DNA of 64,000 nucleotides from Prochlorococcus marinus XMU1405 (GTDB taxonomy: Bacteria; Cyanobacteriota; Cyanobacteriia; PCC-6307; Cyanobiaceae). The stretch covers positions 1 to 64,000 of the forward strand of contig NZ_JAAORF010000002.1 of assembly GCF_017696275.1 (NCBI RefSeq). Direction: 5' to 3'. Positions 43,925 to 51,441 of this stretch are shown here, in pieces (the first letter of the stretch is position 1; every line of letters begins with the position of its first letter). A program made the position numbers and the translations under genes. The notes beneath the pieces were generated by a model that searched no databases, had not been told where the DNA came from, and was given only the letters and a program-made list of their open reading frames with translations.

Positions 43925-44017
43925 ATGAAACCTTTAAGTTCATTTAAAAAGTGGTTATTAAATATTCTTGTGCCATACATAGAGGGTACCAACAAGAAAA
44001 AGGAGGATAAAAAATGA
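43925..44017 (+). CDS. 30-residue basic peptide
   Basis: It starts MKPLSSFKKWLLNILVPYIE and ends with lysines. It begins seven bases after the preceding gene and overlaps the next start as ATGA, so it lies in a coupled unit. Its tail codons also supply the GGAGG ribosome site of the next gene. Confidence 0.5.
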   Translation: MKPLSSFKKWLLNILVPYIEGTNKKKEDKK

Positions 44018-44151
44018 GCCTTATAAAGCTTGGAATTATTATTGAAATTTTTTTGTTTGTGGGAGTTTTTTTATGGGTTAGGAAACTAAATAGTAAACAA
44101 AGTAGGCAACCATCTTTATCAAAAAAAACAATAAAAAATCTCAAATTCTAG
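44014..44151 (+). CDS. 45-residue single-pass membrane peptide
   Basis: A strong GGAGG lies nine bases upstream of the ATG, which overlaps the previous stop. One membrane helix (LGIIIEIFLFVGVFLWV) is followed by a basic tail (KLNSKQSRQPSLSKK). Function is unknown. Confidence 0.6.
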   Translation: MSLIKLGIIIEIFLFVGVFLWVRKLNSKQSRQPSLSKKTIKNLKF

Positions 44152-44272
44152 AATTTTGATCACAAAATAAGGAATTTTTATAAAGAGATCTAATTTATGG
44201 GAAAATTCTTGATTTTTTTCTCTCACTTTGTATGTGAAATCGGTTAGAACATCTACATCGTTCTTATAAAAT

Positions 44273-44626
44273 ATGGTTTCCTCCATTCAAGGTCTTGCTC
44301 CAATAACCAATCCATTAAATAGTGTCTTAATAGAAAAGAAATTAATAAATGTTGATCAGAAATTTATTCAACTTGTTTCTCTGGCAGAAGGGTTACCTCG
44401 GACAGAAGTCATCGAAAGTGGAAGGAATTATTGGAGAGGTGTTTGTAGAAGCTTGATTTTTAGATTTCCTGACGATCTTGAAATCTTAAAGCTTGATGTA
44501 AGAAGTTATGTAGATAGATCAAAAGGAATTATTCAGATAAGATCTGCAGCAAGATTAGGGCAATCAGATTTAGGCGTTAATTTAAGAAGAGTTGAATACT
44601 TGTTTGATCAATTAGAAAAATTTTAA
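44273..44626 (+). CDS. DUF1499-like protein
   Basis: The 117-residue protein carries the C-terminal DUF1499 pattern: RFPDDLEILKL, IIQIRSAARLGQSDLGVNLR and RVEYLFDQL. There is no signal peptide, and the N-terminal third differs from typical members. Function of the family is unknown. Confidence 0.75.
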   Translation: MVSSIQGLAPITNPLNSVLIEKKLINVDQKFIQLVSLAEGLPRTEVIESGRNYWRGVCRSLIFRFPDDLEILKLDVRSYVDRSKGIIQIRSAARLGQSDLGVNLRRVEYLFDQLEKF

Positions 44627-44703
44627 TTAATCTATTTTTTATAAATTTAAGGTTCTTTTTACTAAATAGGTGTGCTTTAATTCATAAGAATATTTGAATT
44701 GCC

Positions 44704-44835
44704 ATGTTAAAGATAATCTTAGTTGGAATTATTATCGCGCTTGTATATTCTCAACCGGACCTTCGTCTTACAGTCGCTGATTGGTTAAAAGCAGCTTCTG
44801 ATTTTCTTATTGAATCAGTACAAGTAAAACCTTGA
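44704..44835 (+). CDS. 43-residue membrane-anchored peptide
   Basis: An N-terminal hydrophobic helix (LKIILVGIIIALVYSQ) precedes an amphipathic region (LTVADWLKAASDFLIESV). The layout recalls small marine-cyanobacterial proteins seen before, but I cannot name it. Confidence 0.55.
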   Translation: MLKIILVGIIIALVYSQPDLRLTVADWLKAASDFLIESVQVKP

Positions 44836-45018
44836 ATTTATTTTTAATGAAGCATTAAAAAAGACCTGAGACAGTAATCATTTGTTTAATGCATACAGCT
44901 ACGAAAATAAATATTATTATCCTGCTCAATATGTATTTCACTTAAACAAATAAATAGTTTTAGGAACATAATAGAAAATTTTTTTGAAATTTTTGAATAG
45001 TTAACGATAATAAGGGAT

Positions 45019-46074
45019 ATGAAGCTTAGATTATTTGAATTCTATTTTATTAAAGACTATTTAAGGCCTTGGTTTGGTCTTATTTATTCTTTATTCTTTC
45101 TGTTTTTTTTAGGTGCAATTGGCTATCGAATAACAGAGGGATGGGAATGGAGTGATTGCTTATGGATGGTTTTGATCACAATAACCACTATTGGTTTTGG
45201 AGAAGTTCAACCTTTAAGTCCTGAAGGCAGGATCGTAACTGTTTTAGTAATCGTTGGCGGATTGATCTTTATTCAATTTACCTTTCAAAAAGCTGTTAGA
45301 TTATTCGAATCCGGCTATTTTCAAAGAGTAAACGAATTACGTTTTAAAAGACTTCTTAGAAAAATGGAAAATCATGTAATTTTGTGCGGATATGGAAGGG
45401 TAGGACAGGAAATATCTAATCAAATAAAAACACAAAATATCCCAATTATTGTTGTTGAGAGTGATGAAGATAGAAAAAAGATTGCTGAAGAAAATGGTTT
45501 AGAAGTACTTTGTGCTGATGCAACTCTTGATGAGACGTTAAAACTTGCAGGATTAGAAAAATGTAAAAGTTTGGTTGTTACTTTGCCTAATGACGCTGCA
45601 AATTTATATGTAGTTTTAAGTGCTAAAGGGATAAGAAGTTCTATAAGAGTAATAGCAAGAGCTGGAACGGAAGAAGCCGCAAGTAAGTTGAGATTGGCTG
45701 GGGCAAGTATAGTTGTAAGTCCTTATATTGCAGCAGGAAGAGCGATGGCATCAATGGCTCTAAGACCAATTGCAATTGACTTTCTTGATCTGCTCGCCGG
45801 AAGTGAATGTGAAATTGAAGAATTTGAATTAAGTAATGATATTAGTCTTTTTGAAACTGCAGAGAAAAGATCACTTTCTGAACTAGGAATAGGTAAAAAA
45901 AGTGGTGCGAAAATATTAGCCATTAAGGAAAACGAAAAGTTGTTTACAAATCCTGGCGGTAATTTCATCCTTCAGCCAGGTCAGGTTTTAATAGCATTTG
46001 GTAGTAAAGAACAACTAAATATCTTGAACGGATTATTAGGAAATCTTGTTGTAGCAGTAGAGTTATTAAAATAG
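45019..46074 (+). CDS. Potassium channel with RCK (TrkA-N/TrkA-C) domains
   Basis: The 351-residue protein has two membrane helices flanking a pore with selectivity filter TITTIGFGEV. A cytoplasmic RCK domain follows with the Rossmann motif VILCGYGRVGQEI (about 116-128), acidic residue VVESD, CADATLDETL, and a TrkA-C domain (about 265-351). It is an MthK-like ligand-gated K+ channel. The GFG filter in place of GYG is a common variant. Confidence 0.9.
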   Translation: MKLRLFEFYFIKDYLRPWFGLIYSLFFLFFLGAIGYRITEGWEWSDCLWMVLITITTIGFGEVQPLSPEGRIVTVLVIVGGLIFIQFTFQKAVRLFESGYFQRVNELRFKRLLRKMENHVILCGYGRVGQEISNQIKTQNIPIIVVESDEDRKKIAEENGLEVLCADATLDETLKLAGLEKCKSLVVTLPNDAANLYVVLSAKGIRSSIRVIARAGTEEAASKLRLAGASIVVSPYIAAGRAMASMALRPIAIDFLDLLAGSECEIEEFELSNDISLFETAEKRSLSELGIGKKSGAKILAIKENEKLFTNPGGNFILQPGQVLIAFGSKEQLNILNGLLGNLVVAVELLK

Positions 46075-46128
46075 ATAGATTTAGATTAAGAATTAATAGC
46101 TAAATTAATTTTGGGTCAAATAAATCAA

Positions 46129-46482
46129 ATGAAAATATTTAAATTTCTATTCATAATTCCTGTAATAACTTTAATAATTATTTTTCAAACCTCTGTGCAA
46201 AATAGATATCTAATGGCTTCTGATATTAGAGATGGAGAAACAGTTTTTAGAAATGTTTGTGCAGGCTGCCATGTAAGAGGTGGATCAGTTGTTCTTAAAG
46301 GATCTAAATCATTAAAACTTTCCGACCTTGAAAAAAGAGGAATAGCAGATGTAAATTCAATAACAAAAATTGCTAATGATGGGATTGGGTTTATGAAGGG
46401 TTATAAAAATAAATTAAAGGATGGTGAGGATAAGGTTCTATCACAATGGATTATTCAAAATGCAGAAAAGGGTTGGGAGTAA
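46129..46482 (+). CDS. c-type cytochrome (c6-like)
   Basis: I start at ATG 46129; an in-frame TTG at 46111 is less likely because the signal peptide begins here. The 117-residue precursor has a hydrophobic signal (FLFIIPVITLIIIF), one heme site CAGCH (44-48) and the likely axial Met89 in GIGFMKGY. It should be a lumenal or periplasmic electron carrier. It is more divergent than classic cytochrome c6. Its stop abuts the interrupted LptA-like gene. Confidence 0.85.
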   Translation: MKIFKFLFIIPVITLIIIFQTSVQNRYLMASDIRDGETVFRNVCAGCHVRGGSVVLKGSKSLKLSDLEKRGIADVNSITKIANDGIGFMKGYKNKLKDGEDKVLSQWIIQNAEKGWE

Positions 46483-46806
46483 ATGAAAAGCGTGCTTCTG
46501 GCATCGTTTTTATTTCTATTAGCTTAATTTTCTTTTGCTGAGGAATTAACTAATTACAAAATTACATCTGATTCTCAAATAAATACTTTAGAAGGTGATT
46601 TGGAGGCTAAGGGAAATATAGTCATTAAAAGTAATAGTGGTAATTTTGAGGCTTATTCTGACAAGCTTTCTTTTGATAAGGATGATAAATCTCTAAAACT
46701 TATTGGTAATGTTTATGTTAAAAATTTAGAGTCTGAAGGAATTTCAATTGAAGAAAAATCTGGAGATGAATTGATAATATTTACTGATGCGGCAATTTTT
46801 GAATAG
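46483..46806 (+). pseudogene. LptA/OstA-like exported protein with in-frame nonsense codon
   Basis: The ATG at 46483 directly follows the cytochrome stop and opens a signal peptide (MKSVLLASFLFLLA) that is cut by TAA at 46525-27. The same frame then continues FSFAEELTNYK and on to a stop at 46806, without another interruption. The mature part has OstA-type repeats: LEAKGNIVIKSNSGNF, DDKSLKLIGNVYVKNL. Homologues carry lipopolysaccharide across the periplasm. Outcomes could be gene loss, readthrough, reinitiation at TTG 46600 without signal, or a sequencing error. Confidence 0.75.
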
Positions 46807-46820
46807 ATGTCAAATTATCA

Positions 46821-46855
46821 TGACTTTCATATACCTTTAAGTCCTCTTAAAGTCA
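46821..46855 (+). promoter_or_regulatory. Nested inverted repeats upstream of pstC
   Basis: TGACTTT (46821-27) and AAAGTCA (46849-55) are exact inverted repeats, and inside them CTTTAAG (46835-41) and CTTAAAG (46846-52) are another exact pair with a 4-base spacer. The position, 45-80 bases before pstC, suits a phosphate-responsive operator or a weak terminator of the upstream unit. I cannot match it to a known Pho box with certainty. Confidence 0.4.
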
Positions 46856-46899
46856 TTTACAGCATTTAGTAGTAGATTTAAAGAGGTATTCTTTTTTTA

Positions 46900-47847
46900 A
46901 TGGAAGAGAAATTAACTCTTTTCAAGAATCGTAAAAGATTCGGTATCGAAAAAAATATAGATATTATCTTCAAGAATACTGCTCTAGTCTTGTCTAGTTT
47001 CGTAGCAATAATACTTTTAGGAATAATTTTAGTAGTCTTTTTTCAGTCATTCGAATCCTTTTCAAGGTATGGATTGAAGTTTCTCATAACCTCTGAATGG
47101 AATCCAGTAAAAGATGAATACGGAGCTTTTACTGCAATATATGGCACATTGGTAACTTCTTTTCTTTCGTTATTAATAACTATCCCTTTGGGTGTTGGAA
47201 CTGCCATATTTATTACCGAGGACTTTGTGCCGAAAGCTTTTAGAGAAATAATAGGTTCTTTTGTTGAATTATTAGCCGCAATTCCATCAGTTGTATTGGG
47301 ACTTTGGGCAATATTTGTAATGGAACCTTTTTTTAGAGCCTTTTTTGTCTTTTTACATAATTTCTTTGGTTGGGTACCTTTATTCAGTACAGAACCTACA
47401 GGTAGGAATTCATTGTTAGCAATATTTATTTTAGTAGTAATGCTTTTGCCCATAGTGACCTCCATTGCAAGGGATTCACTTAATCAGGTTCCTAAAAAGT
47501 TAAGAAACGCAGCTTATGGTATTGGAGCTAGTAGATGGAAAACAATATTTTCAGTAATTTTGCCAGCTGCATTATCAGGAATTATGGCAGGTGTTCTTCT
47601 TGCTTTAGGTAGGGCAATGGGTGAAACCATGGCTGTCACAATGATTATTGGTAATTCCAATGCATTTAGTTTGTCTCTTTTATCTCCTGGATATACCATT
47701 TCTTCAATGCTTGCAAACCAGTTTGGTGAGGCTGATGGAAGTCAGGTTTCATCACTGTTTTATGCGGCTTTTGTACTTATGATCCTCTCTTTGGTAGTGA
47801 ATATCTTTGCGCAGTGGCTAGTTAAGAAATTTAGTCTCAAATATTAG
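46900..47847 (+). CDS. pstC: Phosphate ABC transporter permease PstC
   Basis: The 315-residue permease has six helices, the PstC motif ITSEWNPVKDEYGAF and the EAA loop NAAYGIGASRWKTIFSVILPAA followed by GRAMGETMAVTM. With PstA and PstB it imports inorganic phosphate from PstS, which is not encoded here. First gene of pstCAB, six bases before pstA. Confidence 0.95.
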   Translation: MEEKLTLFKNRKRFGIEKNIDIIFKNTALVLSSFVAIILLGIILVVFFQSFESFSRYGLKFLITSEWNPVKDEYGAFTAIYGTLVTSFLSLLITIPLGVGTAIFITEDFVPKAFREIIGSFVELLAAIPSVVLGLWAIFVMEPFFRAFFVFLHNFFGWVPLFSTEPTGRNSLLAIFILVVMLLPIVTSIARDSLNQVPKKLRNAAYGIGASRWKTIFSVILPAALSGIMAGVLLALGRAMGETMAVTMIIGNSNAFSLSLLSPGYTISSMLANQFGEADGSQVSSLFYAAFVLMILSLVVNIFAQWLVKKFSLKY

Positions 47848-47853
47848 ATAATT

Positions 47854-48747
47854 ATGAATTCACTGTATTACCAGAAAAGATTATCCAGAAATATAGGAGA
47901 TAAATTCTTTACTTCTTTATCAGTAATTTGTGCATTGATTGCAATACTTCCATTGATTTTTCTGGTAACTTATATTCTTATCAAAGGTGGATCTCAAATC
48001 ACACCAGAATTATTTACTTTAGAACCAAATCCTCCTGGAGATGATTTAGATGCAGGAGGTATTAATCCTGCATTGATCGGGACATTGATAATTACTACCA
48101 TTGCTTCAATTATTGCAATACCAGTAGGTGTTGGCGGTGGCATATATCTAGCTGAATATTCTAAAGGTGGTTCTTTTTCAAGGTTTATTAGATTTGGAGT
48201 AAATGTTTTAGCGGGAGTCCCTTCAATTATTGCCGGTGTATTTATTTATGCCTTAATTGTTTCAACAAAGATCTTATTTGGAAGTATGTACAGTGGCTTA
48301 GCAGGAGGAATGGCACTTTCAATATTGATGTTGCCCACTGTGATTAAGACTACTGACGAAGGTTTAAAGCTGGTGCCTAATGAGTTGAGATATGCTTCTC
48401 TTGGAGTTGGAGCAAGTATGTATACAACTATATTGAAAGTTACTTTGCCTTCTGCCTTTAGGTCTATTGCTACTGGCGTTGTACTTGGAATCGCAAGAGC
48501 TGCAGGTGAAACAGCACCTTTGATATTTACGGCTTTATTCTCTTATTACTACATAACAGGCTTTGGAGACTTGTTTTATGAGATGGGTTCTTTGGCTGTA
48601 TTGATATACAACTTTGCACTTGAACCTTATGATGCACAAAATAAATTAGCCTGGGCAGCTTCCTTTATTCTTGTTTTGTCGATACTATCAGTAAATATAT
48701 TTTCAAGGATATTAGCTGCTTTTACTGAGAAAACTAAGAGAGTATAA
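47854..48747 (+). CDS. pstA: Phosphate ABC transporter permease PstA
   Basis: The 297-residue partner permease has GGINPALIGTLIITT, PVGVGGGIYLAEYSKGG, the EAA loop YASLGVGASMYTTILKVTLP and GIARAAGETAPLIFTALFS. It directly abuts pstB. Typical length and motifs. Confidence 0.95.
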   Translation: MNSLYYQKRLSRNIGDKFFTSLSVICALIAILPLIFLVTYILIKGGSQITPELFTLEPNPPGDDLDAGGINPALIGTLIITTIASIIAIPVGVGGGIYLAEYSKGGSFSRFIRFGVNVLAGVPSIIAGVFIYALIVSTKILFGSMYSGLAGGMALSILMLPTVIKTTDEGLKLVPNELRYASLGVGASMYTTILKVTLPSAFRSIATGVVLGIARAAGETAPLIFTALFSYYYITGFGDLFYEMGSLAVLIYNFALEPYDAQNKLAWAASFILVLSILSVNIFSRILAAFTEKTKRV

Positions 48748-49557
48748 ATGATTAAAACTACTAAAAAAATACCAAAGAATATCATTTTATCTCTTGAGAA
48801 TGTATCTATTAGCTATGGAACTTTTGAAGCAGTAAGAAATGTTTTTTGTAATTTCAAAAAAGGAGATATAACCTCCCTTATTGGACCTTCAGGTTGCGGT
48901 AAATCAACTGTTCTTAGGTCATTAAATAGAATGAACGACTTGATTCCTAATTGTTCATTAAAAGGTACTGTCCTTTTTGATGGAACTAATATTTACGATA
49001 AAAGAGTAGATCCAGTTGAAGTGAGAAGAAGAATTGGGATGGTTTTTCAACAACCTAATCCTTTTCCTAAATCTATCTATGAAAATATTGCATTTGGGGC
49101 AAGAATTAATGGCTTTACTGGAGATATGGACGAATTAGTGGAAAGTTCACTAAGAAAAGCTGCTTTATGGGATGAATGTAAGGATAAATTAAATGATAGT
49201 GGTTACTCTTTATCTGGCGGACAACAACAAAGACTATGTATAGCAAGAACCATAGCAATTGAACCTGAAATAATTCTCATGGATGAACCATGTTCAGCAT
49301 TAGATCCAATCTCGACTTTAAAAATTGAGGAGACGATGCACGAACTTAAGAAGAATTACACAATAATAATTGTTACCCATAATATGCAGCAGGCTTTAAG
49401 AGTTAGCAATATGACGGCATTTTTTAATGCAATTGAATATGAAGATGGTGATGGAGGAAAAGTTGGTTATCTTGCAGAATTTAATTCGACAAAGAAAATT
49501 TTTAATTCTCCCAAAGAAAAAATTACTCAGGAATACATATCTGGTAAATTTGGTTGA
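48748..49557 (+). CDS. pstB: Phosphate ABC transporter ATPase PstB
   Basis: The 269-residue ATPase has Walker [41 protein letters not shown], signature [13 protein letters not shown], Walker [14 protein letters not shown] and VTHNM. The MND and PNPFPKS blocks are PstB-specific. No phoU follows. Confidence 0.96.
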   Translation: MIKTTKKIPKNIILSLENVSISYGTFEAVRNVFCNFKKGDITSLIGPSGCGKSTVLRSLNRMNDLIPNCSLKGTVLFDGTNIYDKRVDPVEVRRRIGMVFQQPNPFPKSIYENIAFGARINGFTGDMDELVESSLRKAALWDECKDKLNDSGYSLSGGQQQRLCIARTIAIEPEIILMDEPCSALDPISTLKIEETMHELKKNYTIIIVTHNMQQALRVSNMTAFFNAIEYEDGDGGKVGYLAEFNSTKKIFNSPKEKITQEYISGKFG

Positions 49558-49950
49558 TGTTTAATTTTTACCTTTAAAAGAAATATTTTTACTTTCAAGA
49601 AAGCTTAGGGGTAGACAAACAGTATAAATACCTATATAGTTATTTCGAATTAGTAAGTTTATCTTTGAAAAACTACCCTTTTCTACCTTTCTTGATTTTT
49701 GCAGGTGCTCTCATAACAACTGCAACAATAGGGTTACCTGTATTTACTTCATAATTTAGAAGTATTTCTATTTCAGGTAATTTTATGGTTTCATTAATAA
49801 TTAAAGAATTAATTGGAAGTCCTCATAAAACTTTAATTAAGGAAAATTTATTTGACTTTACAAAAAAAAGAGAGAATATGAATCTGTGTGGGAGTGACAA
49901 ATCTGTATCAAAACCATTTTTAAGAGTGGTTAATTTCTAATTTATTTATC
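49558..49950. other. Intergenic region with a 29-codon ORF that stays open past its stop
   Basis: TTG at 49665 opens MKNYPFLPFLIFAGALITTA and ends at TAA 49752-54. After that stop the frame is open for 61 more codons to 49940. This could be a small membrane peptide, a decayed longer gene, or chance. No ribosome site is seen before the TTG. The remainder is AT-rich without clear structure. Confidence 0.3.
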
Positions 49951-50097
49951 ATGGATAAAACTAAAGAACAGTTAGAAAAATTAAGAGAAGTAGCAGAGGC
50001 CTCTCTTACAAAAACGGATGAACTTCAAAAAGTTCTTGCTCAAATCGAAGCTTTAATGTCTAGAGAAGAATCACAAACATTATCAAAGAAGAAATAA
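49951..50097 (+). CDS. 48-residue helical protein
   Basis: It is one amphipathic helix or coiled coil (MDKTKEQLEKLREVAEASLT, then ELQKVLAQIEALMS) with a lysine tail. No family is recognised. Confidence 0.55.
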   Translation: MDKTKEQLEKLREVAEASLTKTDELQKVLAQIEALMSREESQTLSKKK

Positions 50098-50165
50098 AGA
50101 TTTAAAAAATAATTTTAGGTTTTGTACTTTTAATAACACCTTTGCAATTCCATTGTAGTTATTAA

Positions 50166-50245
50166 TTGGGTAAGCAGAACCCGTTCCAAAGTTTTCTGTT
50201 AGGTCTCGAGGTCTTACCTTCTTTAAGTAAAAGACCTCTTTAATT
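50166..50245 (+). ncRNA. Candidate small RNA with terminator hairpin
   Basis: An 80-base GC-richer island lies in an AT-rich gap. It has GGGTAAGCAGAACCC, a CAGAA/TTCTG pairing over a 14-base interval, and a 3' hairpin GAGGTCTT/AAGACCTC (50208-50238) followed by TTTAATTTG. A weak TTGCAA and TAGTTATTAAT lie just upstream. No ORF explains it. It ends 35 bases before a convergent gene, so a shared terminator is the alternative. Confidence 0.4.
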
Positions 50246-50280
50246 TGTTTGTTTTTATTATATTTTTATAACCTGATTAT

Positions 50281-50583
50281 TTAGTTGATTACTTTATAGA
50301 TTTCTTTTAAGCAGACATTTACATCAAAAGATTCAGTATTTACGACCTCTAATCCTGTTTTTTCTGTAACTTCAACGGTGGCATTGCATTCGTCTTGTTT
50401 AAGAGCCATGTAACTTGGTTTTTTATCATCTATATCTAATTCAACACTTGATTCATTATCTTCCTTATATTGCTCCATTACCAGTGTAAGTGCCTCTATT
50501 TCAACGGAAAAATTATCATTTGCTTTTGCCCCAAATGGGATCACAAGAAATGGAAATAAAATCAAGGATATTAATTTTTTCAT
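50281..50583 (-). CDS. 100-residue exported protein
   Basis: It has a clear signal peptide (LISLILFPFLVIPFGAKA) and an acidic mature part (YKEDNESSVELDIDDKKPSY) with two cysteines (DECNATV and VNVCLKEIY) that could form a disulfide. Function is unknown. Confidence 0.65.
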   Translation of the reverse strand: MKKLISLILFPFLVIPFGAKANDNFSVEIEALTLVMEQYKEDNESSVELDIDDKKPSYMALKQDECNATVEVTEKTGLEVVNTESFDVNVCLKEIYKVIN

Positions 50584-50790
50584 TTCTATAAAATGTGTTT
50601 ATTTTTTTTATAACGTGGATTGCTTTCTAAAGAAAGGGGCATTAGCTGAATAAAGTTTTATGTTTTCTATTTTTACTTTTAAAAATAAATTAATAAATTT
50701 AAAGTAATTGATAAAAAAACTAAACGAGACTTTTAAGTATAAATTGGTATATCTAAATGAAAAATTTATTTCACTTCAATAGGATTATTC

Positions 50791-51441
50791 TTAGGATTTT
50801 ATTTCCACAATTTCTTCTTCAGAAATAATTGCCCATTTTTTAAATGAATTTTTGCAGGGATAGCCTCCTGTTAAGTCTCCAAATGCAGGCAAGAATAAAG
50901 TATTTTTATTCTTATCCATTGCAAAGCACCTAAATGATAATTGATCTCCATTATTTTTTATATTGATTTTTGGATGATAATGACCACAAATATTTAAGTT
51001 TTTTTTGTTTTCTGAATTAACTGGCTCATGGCTAAAAGTAATATTTTTAGTTTTTCTAATATTAAAAATTTTTATATTTTTAATATCACAACCTACATCG
51101 TGATTTCCTAGGACTAGTTCAACGTTAGTTTTTAGTAGTTCAGGAAGATCCTCAACTGTTTTTTGAAGAGTTTTATCTATTGAATATTTGCTGTGGAATA
51201 AATCTCCCAATATAATTAACTTTTCAGGACTATATTTTTTTACTATTTTTTTTATTCTTGCAAAATTGTTTTTATCTGAATTATTAGTAAGAGGTATACC
51301 ATTTTGCTGAAAATATTCAGCTTTCCCAAGATGAATATCGCATATTAATAACTCTTTTGTTTCCGGTAGAAATAACGCTCTTGAAGGAAGCATCTCTAAC
51401 AATGTATCTTCCCAACAAAATTTAAAAGAACTTTTTTTCAT
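50791..51441 (-). CDS. pdeM: Ligase-associated DNA damage response phosphoesterase PdeM
   Basis: The 216-residue calcineurin-like metallophosphoesterase has CDIHLGKAEYFQQNGIPL, GDLFHSKY, LGNHDVG, SHEPV and CGHYHPK. The KAEYF-Q-GIPL sequence is typical of the member found with Lhr-type helicases. It ends the four-gene module, directly abutting the helicase gene. Biochemistry of homologues shows phosphodiesterase activity; the DNA role comes from the conserved gene cluster. Confidence 0.9.
   Translation of the reverse strand: MKKSSFKFCWEDTLLEMLPSRALFLPETKELLICDIHLGKAEYFQQNGIPLTNNSDKNNFARIKKIVKKYSPEKLIILGDLFHSKYSIDKTLQKTVEDLPELLKTNVELVLGNHDVGCDIKNIKIFNIRKTKNITFSHEPVNSENKKNLNICGHYHPKINIKNNGDQLSFRCFAMDKNKNTLFLPAFGDLTGGYPCKNSFKKWAIISEEEIVEIKS

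Noticed and set aside
44855-44941. Minus-strand 28-codon hydrophobic ORF with GTG start
   Set aside because: No ribosome site and no terminator; hydrophobic short frames are common in AT-rich DNA.
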